Assembly (NCBI RefSeq): GCF_041821065.1
Contig: NZ_JBGUAX010000005.1
Coordinates: 186,001-250,000 of the forward strand
DNA from: Egicoccus sp. AB-alg2
Lineage (GTDB): Bacteria; Actinomycetota; Nitriliruptoria; Nitriliruptorales; Nitriliruptoraceae
DNA length: 64,000 nucleotides
Direction of reading: 5' to 3'
The translations under genes were made by a program, and so were the position numbers. The notes below the pieces were generated by a model that did not search any database, was not told where the DNA came from, and was given only the letters and a program-made list of their open reading frames with translations. Of this stretch, positions 26,598 to 35,489 are shown in pieces; the first letter of the stretch is position 1; each line of letters starts with the position of its first letter.

Positions 26598-26702
26598 CTA
26601 CAGGCCGAGGTTCCGGACACCGGCAAAAGCCGGCGAAGCGGCGAGCATCGCCATGGCGGTGAAGACGGAGAGGGCGGTGAGGCGGGCCTTGAGACGCGAC
26701 AT
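26598..26702 (-). CDS. 34-residue secreted peptide precursor
   Basis: This small gene begins at ATG 26702, preceded by GAAGG at 8-9 bases. It encodes a basic head (SRLKAR), a hydrophobic core of about 13 residues and a signal-peptidase-like ASPAFA site, leaving only GVRNLGL after cleavage. The composition is that of a normal signal peptide and is unlike noise in this GC-rich DNA. It lies downstream of the giant SARP regulator and before a strong terminator on the same strand. An exported signalling peptide or leader is possible; nothing shows its role. Alternatively it is the remnant of a longer secreted protein. Confidence 0.5.
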   Translation of the reverse strand: MSRLKARLTALSVFTAMAMLAASPAFAGVRNLGL

Positions 26703-26808
26703 CTGATCAAGCCTTCGTGGTCGGCGGTCGTTTGCGACGACGAGAAGGTGCCATGCCGCTGTCTCGGATTTGTCTAGGTACCGCTGACCGACCGTGAGTC
26801 GCGAAGCG

Positions 26809-29800
26809 TCATCCGGCGCGGGCCCCACGGGTCTCCACGTCGCGGCCGGCGGCCCGCAGAGCCTGCAGGTCACGGCGCACCGTCGCCTCGCTCACCTCGA
26901 GCAGCGTGGCGAGATCAGCGGTGGTCGGCGCCCCGTCCTGCTCGGTGATCTGCCGCGCGACGTGCTGGAGCAGCCACTGGCGCCGCTCGATCGGCTCCGC
27001 CGGCGCGTCGGGCCCGGGCGAGACGTCGACTTCCACCTCGACCAGTTCGCGCGCGTGGAGGGCCCGCCCTCGCGGCGCCGACCGCGACGCGACGACCATG
27101 CGGGTGTGCCCGGGACGGGCCGGCGCCTCCACGGCCTCGAAGATTCGCCGGTGCTCCGGCACGCCCTCCGCCTGCGACCGGTCGGACGCGGAGAGCCCTT
27201 CGAGGAGGGTGTCGAGCGCCTGTGCGGCCTCGGCGGCCGCCGCCCCGGCCTCTTCGCTGCGTCCGGCGGCTCGCAGGGCCTCGTGGTGCACCAGCCAGAT
27301 GAGGTGGGGACGCTCGACCCCGTCGTGCAGCGCGTCGACCGCCGCTGCCGTGGCGGCGACGGCAGCCGTCGCATCGCCGTTCGCCAGCCGGATGCGACCC
27401 TCGAGCCCCAGGAGCAATGGCAGGACGTCGAGTAAATCGTGCTGCCGTGCGGAGGCGACCGCCTCGCGAGCCGACGTGAGCGCGGCCTGGCCGTCGCCAG
27501 TGGCCAGGAACAGCTCCGCCTCGCGGCGGATCAGTTGCACGTGGCCGATGGCATCCGCCGAGACGTCGGGAAGCGCGAAGGCCGCGTCGAGCTGCTCCTG
27601 CGCGGCGTCGATGTCGCCCCGGCGCAGCGCGACGCCGATCAGGGCGTCGCGGCAGCTCGCTTCGAACAGCGGGTCGCCCACCTCCTGGAAGTACCTCAGC
27701 GCCGACGACAGCTCGACCGTTGCGCGCTCGTCGTCGCCGAGAACGGCGTGCAGGACGACCCCGAGGTTGAAGCGGACGGCGGCCTCGCCGCGGCGGTCAC
27801 CGAGTTGCGCGAAGATCTCCGCGGCAGCCTCGTAGCCCGGCAACGCCTGTCCGACCAGGCCGCGGACGTAGTGGGCGTTGGCCTGGTTGAGCAGGTGGAT
27901 GCCCTCGGCGCGGCGCAGGCCGATGGTGCGGCAGCGCTCGATCGCCTGGCCGTAGAGGTCGGTGGCCTCGGCGGCACGGCCGGTCTCCATCAGGACCGTG
28001 CCGAGCACGCCCAGCGCCTGGGCTTCCTCGCGGGTCTCGTCGTGCGCGCGGGCGAGCGAGAGCGCCGCGTCCAGTTCGATCTCGGCCGCGCGGTAGCGCT
28101 GCATCTCGCGCAGCACCGATGCCAGCGTGGTGCGGATCTCCACCGCCAGGGCCGGTGCGACCGCGCCGGTGCGAACGGCGCGGACGAACAGCGGGAGCGC
28201 GGCACGCCGCTCCCCCGCCCACGCCAGCACACGCGCGAGCGCGAACCGGGCACTCGCCAGCGGCAGGTCCTCCCCCGCGGCGGTGGCCAGCTCGACGGCG
28301 CGGCGGGCGTCGGCGCGGGCCTGCTCGGGCGCGCCGAGGTTGGCCGTCAGCAGCGCCCGGCGCTGCAGCGCCTCCAGCTCGCGGCGCGGCGAGCCGTCGG
28401 CCAGCGTGATGAGCTCGTCGACCACCGCCTGCTGGCGGTCGCGGTCGCCGAGGACGTCCAGGACCGCCTCGTGGTCGGCCAACAGCTCGAAGCGGGCAGC
28501 GACGCTGGCCGGCCGGCGGCGCTGGATTTCGACGGCCCGGGCGTAGTACTCGTCGGCGGTCGCGTAGGCGTGCACGGCAGCGGCGGCGCGGCCGGCCTCG
28601 CGCAGGTAGTGGACGGCCTTGCGGGGTTCGTCGGCGTGGCTGAAGTGGTGCGCGAGCCGGTCGAGGGCGTCCGGCTGCTGGTCCTCCAGCGCCTCGCCGA
28701 CGCGCCGGTGCAGCGTCCGCAGCCGTCGGTCCGGCAACGCGTCCAGGACGACCCGACGTAGCTGCTGGTGGCGCAGCCCGAATCCGTCGTCCACCTCGCA
28801 GAGCAGCGCGCGGCGAACGAGCAGGTCGGCGGCGTCGACGACGTCGCCGCGCGGCAGCTCCAGCGCCGTCACCATGGTGTCCAGCGCGGTGCCCTCACCG
28901 CCGACGGCGGCCACCTCGACCAGCGCGCGGGCCGGGTCGTCCAGCGGCGCGAGCCGGGCGAGCACGAGGTCGCGGATCGTGGCCGGCAGCGGCAGCGAGG
29001 CGACGTCGGGGTCACCGTCGGCGTGCTCGAAACGCAGTTCCGGGGTCTCGGCCAGGGTGCGCAGCGTCTCCACGACGAACAGCGGGTGCCCGCCGGTCTC
29101 CTGGTGCAGCCGGGCGGTCAGCACCTCCTCGGCGTCGCGGGCCGTGCCCACCAACCGGACGATGTCGCCGACGGCGTCGAGGTCGAGCGGGCCGAGGACC
29201 AGCCGGGCCGGCCGGGCCCGCCGGTCGAGCTCGCGGACCGCGCCCCACACCGCGCTGCGCTCGCGGGCCTCCTCGCCGCGGTAGCCGAGCACGACGGCGA
29301 GGTGGTGGCCGCGGGTCTCGGCCGCGAGGTCGCCGATCACCTGCAGCGAGGCCTCGTCCGCCCACTGCAGGTCGTCGACGACCACCAGCAAGGGGTCCAG
29401 CGTGGACAGCGCGGTGATCGTGCGCACCAGCGCGTGGCGCAGCCGCTGGGCGGCCTCGTCGCCGCGCACGGACGGGACGGGGACGGCATGCGGTCCCAGC
29501 GCACGGGCGACGTTGGGCAGCAGCTGGGCGACGACGCCGAGCCAGACCGGCTCGACCCGGTGGCGCAGCTGCTCGACCCGCAGGGCGGTCAGTGCCGGTT
29601 CCAGCAGCTGGCGCACGGCCGTGTAGGGACCGGCGACCTCGGGGCCGCGGCAGACGGTCTGCAGCACCTTGCAGCCGCGCCAGTTGGCGTCGTCGACCAC
29701 CTCGGCGAGCAGCCGCGTCTTGCCGTAGCCGGCGTCCGCCTCGACTAGCACCGACCCGCCACGGCCGGCGAGGGCCTCCTCGAGGATCCGGACGCCCTCG

Positions 29801-30642
29801 GCCCGTTCGGCGTCACGGCCCGCCAGCGGCAGGCGGTCCGGGAACGCCGTCGACGGCGCCGGTGCCGCGGGCGCGTCGTCACGGCCGCGTTCCTGCAGGA
29901 TGCGCTGGTAGAGCTGCTCGGTCGCGGCGGCCGGTTCCGTGCCCAGTTCCTCGGCGAGCACCTCGCGGCAGCGCTCGTACTGGCGCAGCGCGTCGCTGGC
30001 GCGCCCGAGCAGCATGCACAGCCGCATGACCTCGCGGTGGGCGTCCTCGCGCAGCGGGTCCTGGTGGGTCAGCCGGCGGGCGTAGACGAGCGCGTCCTCG
30101 AAGGCGCCGCTGCTGCGGGCGGCGGCGACCAGCTTGGTGAGGGCGTCGAGGTAGCGCTGCGAGAGCCGCTGCTGTTCCTCGAGGACCCAGTCGTCGTAGT
30201 GGCCGGCGAGGAAGTCGCCGCGGTAGAGCTCGACGGCCTGCTCGAGCTCCGGCAGCGCCGTCGCCGCCCGTGCCGGGCCTCCGGAGGCGGCACGGGCGTG
30301 GTCGAGGCGGCGTTCGAACTCCTCGACGTCGACCCAGCAGGGCGCGTCGCGGTCCAGCGCGATGGCGTCCGAGGTGGTCTGCAGGTGGTCCCAGCCGCCG
30401 GGCAGTTCGCCGAGCGTGTCCTGGATCTGCCACAGCGTGTGGCTCAGGCGCCGACGGGCGCGGGCGGCCGGCAGTTCGGGCCAGAACTGGGCCGCGAGCC
30501 GTTCACGCGGGTGGCGGGTGCCCCGGTCGAGCACGAGGTGGGCGAACAGCGACCGGGCCGCTCGCGAGGGCAGCGGGGCCACGGCCTCGCCGTCGCGGCG
30601 CAGCTGGAAGCCTCCGAAGAGGAACACCTCCAGCGCGGCCAT
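26809..30642 (-). CDS. SARP/BTAD-AAA-TPR giant transcriptional regulator with C-terminal DeoR-like HTH
   Basis: A 1277-residue regulator. Residues 1-95 form an OmpR-like winged helix and 105-250 a BTAD domain (LTHQDPLREDAHREVMRLC), as in SARP activators. The AAA/STAND ATPase follows: Walker A-like EADAGYGKTR at 301-310 and Walker B in LLVVVDDLQWADE near 420. Residues ~640-1150 are helical TPR-like repeats. Unusually, the last ~45 residues look like a second, DeoR-type helix-turn-helix (TADLATLLEVSEATVRRDLQALRAAG). STAND regulators use ATP and ligand-driven oligomerisation to activate transcription. GAGGTG precedes the ATG. It lies 28 bases after the EAL gene, so they are probably co-transcribed. 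Targets are unknown. Confidence 0.85.
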   Translation of the reverse strand: MAALEVFLFGGFQLRRDGEAVAPLPSRAARSLFAHLVLDRGTRHPRERLAAQFWPELPAARARRRLSHTLWQIQDTLGELPGGWDHLQTTSDAIALDRDAPCWVDVEEFERRLDHARAASGGPARAATALPELEQAVELYRGDFLAGHYDDWVLEEQQRLSQRYLDALTKLVAAARSSGAFEDALVYARRLTHQDPLREDAHREVMRLCMLLGRASDALRQYERCREVLAEELGTEPAAATEQLYQRILQERGRDDAPAAPAPSTAFPDRLPLAGRDAERAEGVRILEEALAGRGGSVLVEADAGYGKTRLLAEVVDDANWRGCKVLQTVCRGPEVAGPYTAVRQLLEPALTALRVEQLRHRVEPVWLGVVAQLLPNVARALGPHAVPVPSVRGDEAAQRLRHALVRTITALSTLDPLLVVVDDLQWADEASLQVIGDLAAETRGHHLAVVLGYRGEEARERSAVWGAVRELDRRARPARLVLGPLDLDAVGDIVRLVGTARDAEEVLTARLHQETGGHPLFVVETLRTLAETPELRFEHADGDPDVASLPLPATIRDLVLARLAPLDDPARALVEVAAVGGEGTALDTMVTALELPRGDVVDAADLLVRRALLCEVDDGFGLRHQQLRRVVLDALPDRRLRTLHRRVGEALEDQQPDALDRLAHHFSHADEPRKAVHYLREAGRAAAAVHAYATADEYYARAVEIQRRRPASVAARFELLADHEAVLDVLGDRDRQQAVVDELITLADGSPRRELEALQRRALLTANLGAPEQARADARRAVELATAAGEDLPLASARFALARVLAWAGERRAALPLFVRAVRTGAVAPALAVEIRTTLASVLREMQRYRAAEIELDAALSLARAHDETREEAQALGVLGTVLMETGRAAEATDLYGQAIERCRTIGLRRAEGIHLLNQANAHYVRGLVGQALPGYEAAAEIFAQLGDRRGEAAVRFNLGVVLHAVLGDDERATVELSSALRYFQEVGDPLFEASCRDALIGVALRRGDIDAAQEQLDAAFALPDVSADAIGHVQLIRREAELFLATGDGQAALTSAREAVASARQHDLLDVLPLLLGLEGRIRLANGDATAAVAATAAAVDALHDGVERPHLIWLVHHEALRAAGRSEEAGAAAAEAAQALDTLLEGLSASDRSQAEGVPEHRRIFEAVEAPARPGHTRMVVASRSAPRGRALHARELVEVEVDVSPGPDAPAEPIERRQWLLQHVARQITEQDGAPTTADLATLLEVSEATVRRDLQALRAAGRDVETRGARAG

Positions 30643-30670
30643 GCATCACCTCGGTGCGGGCGGGCACAGG

Positions 30671-31885
30671 CTAACGCACCTCGACCTGTCCCCTGATGGG
30701 TAGTACGCCGTCGTCGAGGATCGCGCGACACCGCTCGGAGACCGGCAGGGTGCCGGGGCGGCCGAGGTGGAAGCCTTGGGCGGCGTGGGCACCGAAGTCG
30801 CGCCAGGTGGCGAGGTCACTGGCGTGCTCGATGCCTTCGGCGATCAGCTCGGTGCCGGTGTCCTTGGCGAAGCGGATCAGGCAGTCGGCCAGGGCGGTGC
30901 GGACGGGGTCGTGGCGCAGGTCCTGGGTCAGGGAGCGGTCGAGCTTGATGACCTCCGGCGCCAGCCGGACGATGTGGCGCAGGCTGGCGAAGCCGGCACC
31001 GGCGTCGTCGACGGCCAGCCGCGCGCCGCTGCGGCGCAGGGCGTGCATGGCCGTCTGCACCTCGAGGTAGTCCTCGACGACCGCGTGCTCGGTGATCTCC
31101 AGCACGATCGGGCGCCCGGCCCGCTGCACGAGCGCCAGCAGGCGTGGGTCGGGCAGCGTGGTCGGCGAGCAGTTGAGTCCCAAGGTCACGCAGCGTGGCA
31201 GCTCGGCGCGGTCGGCCGCCTCGACCGCCTCCTCCATCGCCGCCAGCTCGAGTTCGCGACCGAGACCGGCCTGCTCCGCGAGCCGGAACCACACCTCGGG
31301 CGAGCCGGGCAGGTCGACGTGGAAGCGGGTCAGGGCCTCCACGCCCAGCAGCCGGCCGTCGGACAGGGCGTAGATGGGCTGGAAGACCGGATGGAAGGCG
31401 CGCTCGTCCAGCAACTGGCGGACCTGCCGGTCGTGGCCGGGCGGGACCGCGGGCACCGGCGCCGTCGCGAGGCGCAGCTCCTGGTCGATGCGCTGCTCTA
31501 TCGCGGTCTCGTAGGCGCGGCGCATGGCGCGCACCATCGCGCCGGCGGCGGCGCCGATCGCGACGAAGATGATTACGCGCAGCAGCCAGTTCTGCAGCAG
31601 CTGGGGTTCGCCGGCGGCGACGTCCATCGGCATGAACGGTCCGCAGAGGATGCCGGCGACCAGCCCGGTCAGCGCGCCGCCGCGCGCGCCGAACACGACC
31701 GCAGCGAGGAAGATGGCGAGGTAGAACGCGTGCGGACCCACCATCCGGGTGCCGCCGGTGAGGTAGGTCACCGCCCACGCGACGGCGAGCAGCACGGTGA
31801 TCGCCGCGACGGCCAAGGGCCCCGGGACGGCCTCCAGCCACCACCGGCCGCCGGCCGGTCGTGGTGCGGGTTCCGTCTTGGGCAA
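30671..31885 (-). CDS. Membrane-bound EAL-domain c-di-GMP phosphodiesterase
   Basis: A 404-residue protein. About five hydrophobic segments (residues 20-120) form a membrane sensor. The EAL domain (150-395) keeps its catalytic signature: GVEALTRF (EAL at 183-185), Asn in LNCSPTTL, EITEH, the DDAGAGF metal motif, VIKLDRSL and AEGIEHASD. It should hydrolyse c-di-GMP to pGpG. No GGDEF domain is present. The start codon is TTG 31885 with GAGGTG 7 bases upstream. It is first in a minus-strand unit with the SARP regulator, linking c-di-GMP to that regulator by context only. Confidence 0.88.
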   Translation of the reverse strand: MPKTEPAPRPAGGRWWLEAVPGPLAVAAITVLLAVAWAVTYLTGGTRMVGPHAFYLAIFLAAVVFGARGGALTGLVAGILCGPFMPMDVAAGEPQLLQNWLLRVIIFVAIGAAAGAMVRAMRRAYETAIEQRIDQELRLATAPVPAVPPGHDRQVRQLLDERAFHPVFQPIYALSDGRLLGVEALTRFHVDLPGSPEVWFRLAEQAGLGRELELAAMEEAVEAADRAELPRCVTLGLNCSPTTLPDPRLLALVQRAGRPIVLEITEHAVVEDYLEVQTAMHALRRSGARLAVDDAGAGFASLRHIVRLAPEVIKLDRSLTQDLRHDPVRTALADCLIRFAKDTGTELIAEGIEHASDLATWRDFGAHAAQGFHLGRPGTLPVSERCRAILDDGVLPIRGQVEVR

Positions 31886-32403
31886 GGGGGCACCTCGGTG
31901 TGGGTGAGCGCGTTGGCGCAGGGCGAACCGGCCGGAGTCGGCGGCGGCCCTGAACCTCCACGCTGAGCATGACGTCCAGGTGTCTCACAACTGTCTCGAC
32001 CACTGTCCGTCACCATCCGTCACCGGGCATGTCGCTCGAATCGGGCAGCCAGAAGCGCGCCGGAGCGCTTCCGCGGAAGCGAGCTGACCGCGGCGCTTCC
32101 GCGGCCGCGCCGGGCCGCGACGGGCCGCGACGGGGGTGTCCGGTCGCGTCTACGCGCAAGCGTCGCGCCCGACCGCCACGGGCCGGCAGCCAGACGCGAC
32201 CGATGCCGCCGGCCGCGACCGATGCCGGCCGGCGCGACGGGGCTGCCTTGTCGCGTCAGCGCGCAAGCGTCGCGCCCGACCGCTGCGCGGCGGCAGCCAG
32301 GCGCGACCGATGCCGCCGGCGGGCGCGAGTCGAGTCGCCGGCCGACCAGCCGCAACGAAGCGGGGCCGCCCGGTCGACCCGGGCGACCCCTCGCGCTGTG
32401 CGT
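31886..32403. other. Non-coding, repeat-rich intergenic region
   Basis: About 518 bp without a credible gene. It holds the EAL promoter region at its left end, a 16-bp perfect palindrome CGCTTCCGCGGAAGCG (32066-32081) with a partial second copy near 32093, and two direct 70-bp repeats related to the palindromic family seen at 1991-3150. Confidence 0.6.
32144..32320. repeat. Two direct ~70-bp repeats, 107-bp period
   Basis: Copy 1 spans 32144-32213 and copy 2 spans 32251-32320. Shared blocks include GCGCAAGCGTCGCGCCCGAC and GCGACCGATGCCGCCGGC. The TCGCG/CGCGACC ends match the outer arms of the palindromic repeats near the left end of the window, so they seem to be one diverged family. Confidence 0.65.
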
Positions 32404-33252
32404 CTACTGCGACCAGGTGCCGCAGCCGCTGGCCTTGAAGCCGGCGTCCGACTCGCTGATGTCGACGACGGTCGGCGAGTTGCCGTTGGCGATGATGTCG
32501 CCGAGCTCGCCCGAGAACCCGGACGTCCGCTCCCAGTAGCACAGGTCGTCGGCGTCGCCGTCAGCCCGGTAGCTGCCCGGGGCGATGTGTTCGCCGACCA
32601 CGAACGTGCCGTCGCCGAAGTTGGTCGCCGGCGCATCGGGATAGGTCGCCTCGACGGGGAGCCAGTCGCCACAGCCCTGGGTCGAGAAGCCGGCGTCGCC
32701 GGCGTCGACGGTCACGATGGACAGCGGGTCGTTGCCGTTGGCGATGATGTCGTCCAGTTCGCCGGAGAAGCCGGCCAGGCGCTCCCAGTAGCACAGCGAC
32801 GAGCCGGTGCTGCGATAGGTGCCGGCCTCGAGGTCCTCACCGACGCGGTAGGTGCCGTTGCCGAACGCCAGGTCGGTGCCGGCCTCGACGTCGTCCGCGG
32901 CTTCCTCCGGCTGCCCGGCCGCCTCGTCGGCGCTGTCACCCTCGCTGTCATCTTCGGCCGCCACGTCGGTGTCGGCCGGCTCGTCGTCCGCGGCCGCGTC
33001 AGCGGCGGCCTCGTCCGTGTCCGCGTCACCGGCGTCCGCTGCCTCGGTGTCGGCCTCGTCGGTTCCTGGGGCGTCTGCGCCCGCGCCCGCCGGTGCGGCG
33101 GCGTCCTCGCCCCCGTCACTCAGCGCGTTCACGACCCCTAGGACCAGCACCACGATGAGCGCGATGCCCCACCAGCGCTTGAACCAGGGCTTCTTGGCCG
33201 TCGGCTCTTCCACCGGGGTCGCCGGCGGTGGGACGGATGGTTGCTGCGTCAT
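32404..33252 (-). CDS. Membrane-anchored acidic protein with two tandem Cys-paired repeats
   Basis: 282 residues. A cytoplasmic head (1-27), one membrane helix (28-44), then a very acidic Asp/Glu/Ala linker (46-125), and two ~68-residue repeats (130-197 and 212-280). Each repeat has the pattern FGxGT(Y/F)xVGE, G(T/S)YR, LCYWER, GFSGELxDIIANGN, DAGF and GCGxW. The two cysteines of each repeat (154/194 and 238/277) probably form a disulfide. This repeat occurs in many actinobacterial surface proteins but I know no function. GAGGAAGAGG precedes the ATG. The acidic linker would suit a salty environment (inference). Confidence 0.75.
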   Translation of the reverse strand: MTQQPSVPPPATPVEEPTAKKPWFKRWWGIALIVVLVLGVVNALSDGGEDAAAPAGAGADAPGTDEADTEAADAGDADTDEAAADAAADDEPADTDVAAEDDSEGDSADEAAGQPEEAADDVEAGTDLAFGNGTYRVGEDLEAGTYRSTGSSLCYWERLAGFSGELDDIIANGNDPLSIVTVDAGDAGFSTQGCGDWLPVEATYPDAPATNFGDGTFVVGEHIAPGSYRADGDADDLCYWERTSGFSGELGDIIANGNSPTVVDISESDAGFKASGCGTWSQ

Positions 33253-33584
33253 GTTCGTTCCTCTTCCTCGGTTCGCACGACGGCATGCGGCCGCCGGGTC
33301 GACGACGTCTGCCGACCGTGATCGGTGCCGAGGAGGTGCAGGAGCCGGCCGTGCCCCGGCCGGGTCCCGGTCCCCGTGCGCGCCCGCGCGCGCCTCCTCG
33401 ATCCGAGGTCACCGTAGGTCCGCCCTGTGACACGACGGTCGTCCGTGGTCCACCCCAGGCCGAACGCCCCGTGGATCGGTGGCCTGGGACCCCGGCGTAC
33501 CCGGGCACCAGTGGGTACGAACAACGGTGAGCGCGCGACCTCGCCGTCGTGTGCCGGTGTGCACGCAGAAGCAGGAGGTAGACG
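33253..33584. other. Divergent intergenic region
   Basis: 332 bp with no credible gene. It carries the ribosome site of the minus-strand acidic protein, a minus-strand -10-like TACGGT (33416-33411), several GC-rich hairpins, and AGGAGGTAG before the histidine kinase start. Confidence 0.4.
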
Positions 33585-35471
33585 ATGGCCAGGTTCGATG
33601 GCCCGGAGGCGACGCCCGGGAACCCACCGGACGTGCTCGACCGCGAGCATCCGCTCGCCGATCCCGAGGCCATCCAGGCGCTGCTGGCCCGGCTGCCCGA
33701 CGTCGCGGTGCTCGCCTACGACCGGGACCTGCGGTTCACGGCTGCCGGCGGGCCGGGGCTCGAGGCGCAGGGCTGGGACCCGGCGGAGCTGCTCGGGCGA
33801 CGTCTTGAAGAGCTCGTGAGCCCCAACGACGAACTGGCTGTCCGCTACCGGGCCGCCCTGGCCGGCGAGACGCAGAGCTTCCACTACCACGGCGTGCGGC
33901 GCCCCGAGCGCACCAACGCCGTCGACATCGTCCCTCTGCGAGGTGCGGGCGGCGAGGTCATCGGCGGGCTGGTCGTCGCCCGCGACGTCACCGACGAACT
34001 CGAACGCATGGCCGCACTGACCCGCAGCGAGCAGCGCCTGCGACAGTTGACCGAGACGGCCGGCGACATGCTCGCGCTGTACGACCTCGACGGCATCTAT
34101 CTCGAGGTGTCCCCGGCCAGCGAGGAGCTGTTCGGCTGGAGGCCGGAGCAGCTCGTCGGCACGCCCTCGTACGACCTGTTCCATCCCGATGACGTGGCGG
34201 CGATCCGCGCCGTCCACGACGCCGTGCTGGCCGGGCCGCGCGGCGGCACGGCGACCTACCGGCTGCGCTGCGCCGACGGCAGCTACCGGTGGGTCGAGGT
34301 GCGCGGCCGCACCGTGCCGGACCCGCAGACCGGCGAGCCGGCCGCCATCCAGTGCACCACCCGCGACATCAGCGACCGCCGCGAGGCCGAGGACCGGCTG
34401 CAGGAGTCGGAGGCGAGGTTCCGCGCCGCGCTGGCCAACGCGCCCATCGGCATGGCACTGGTCGGGCTCGACGGCCGCTTCCTCGAGGTCAACGACGCGC
34501 TGTGCCGCATCGTCGGCCGGGGCACCGAGGAACTGCTCGCCACCGACTTCCAGTCCATCACGCACCCCGACGACCTCGAGGCCGACCTCAGCCTGCTCGA
34601 GGAGGTCATCGCGGGGCGGCGCCTGGACTACGAGATGGAGAAGCGCTACCTGCGCGGCGACGGCACGTATGTGCCGTGCGAGCTGCACGTGGCGGTGATC
34701 CGCAGCCCCGACGGCCGGCCGACCCACGTCATCGGGCAGGTGGTGGACATCAGCGAACGCAAGGCCGTGGAGTCGCAGCTGCGCGATCTCAACGCCGAAC
34801 TGCTGCGCAGCAACGGCGAGTTGGAGCGCTTCGCGGTGGTGACCTCACACGACCTGCGCAGCCCGTTGGCGACGCTGCGCGGACTCCTGTCGCACCTGCT
34901 CGAATCCGGGGCGGACCTCGATGACGACTCCGTCCGGCAGTTGCTGGACGCCGCGGACGGCCTGACCGCCAAGATGGCCGCGTCCGTGGACGGGCTGCTC
35001 TCGCTGGCGCGGGTCGAGCGCGGCCCGCTGGAGCTGCAAACGGTCGACCTCGCTTCGCTGGTGCAGGAGACGACGGTGGCGCTCGAACCCGAGATCCGCG
35101 GCGCGGAGGCCGACATCCGCGTGCACGACCTGCCACAGGTCGAGGGCGATCCGCGTTTGCTCGGACTGCTGCTGCAGAACCTGCTCGCCAACGCGCTGAG
35201 GATGCGGCACCCGGACCGACCACTGGTGATCGACCTGACCGCCGCTCGGAACGCGACGAGCTGGCAGATCTCGGTCAGCGACACCGGACAGGGGTTCGGT
35301 CCCGGGGAACGCGAGGCGCTCTTCGAGCCGTTCGTTCGGGGTGGGAACGGCGGTGCGATCGGGATCGGGTTGGCGACCTGCCGCCGGATCGTGGAGCGCC
35401 ACGGCGGCTCGTTCTCGGCCGAGGGCGACGGCGAGGGGGCGCGGTTCGTGTTCACCCTGCCGGCGACCTGA
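33585..35471 (+). CDS. Cytosolic PAS-PAS-PAS sensor histidine kinase
   Basis: A 628-residue soluble kinase with no membrane helix. Three PAS domains are visible (about 35-140, 145-265, 275-395), each ending in DVT/DIS-type linkers (ARDVTDELER, TRDISDRREAE, VVDISERKAVE). The HisKA helix holds the phospho-acceptor His422 in VVTSHDLRSPLATLRG. The HATPase_c domain has the N box (LLQNLLANALRM), G1 (SDTGQGFGPGE), an F box-like LFEPFVRGG and G2 (GIGLATCRRI). AGGAGGTAGACG precedes the ATG. It converges with a NarL-type response regulator 18 bases from its stop. That regulator type normally pairs with HisKA_3 kinases, so partnership is uncertain. Confidence 0.9.
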   Translation: MARFDGPEATPGNPPDVLDREHPLADPEAIQALLARLPDVAVLAYDRDLRFTAAGGPGLEAQGWDPAELLGRRLEELVSPNDELAVRYRAALAGETQSFHYHGVRRPERTNAVDIVPLRGAGGEVIGGLVVARDVTDELERMAALTRSEQRLRQLTETAGDMLALYDLDGIYLEVSPASEELFGWRPEQLVGTPSYDLFHPDDVAAIRAVHDAVLAGPRGGTATYRLRCADGSYRWVEVRGRTVPDPQTGEPAAIQCTTRDISDRREAEDRLQESEARFRAALANAPIGMALVGLDGRFLEVNDALCRIVGRGTEELLATDFQSITHPDDLEADLSLLEEVIAGRRLDYEMEKRYLRGDGTYVPCELHVAVIRSPDGRPTHVIGQVVDISERKAVESQLRDLNAELLRSNGELERFAVVTSHDLRSPLATLRGLLSHLLESGADLDDDSVRQLLDAADGLTAKMAASVDGLLSLARVERGPLELQTVDLASLVQETTVALEPEIRGAEADIRVHDLPQVEGDPRLLGLLLQNLLANALRMRHPDRPLVIDLTAARNATSWQISVSDTGQGFGPGEREALFEPFVRGGNGGAIGIGLATCRRIVERHGGSFSAEGDGEGARFVFTLPAT

Positions 35472-35489
35472 GGTCCGCCGGCCGATCCG

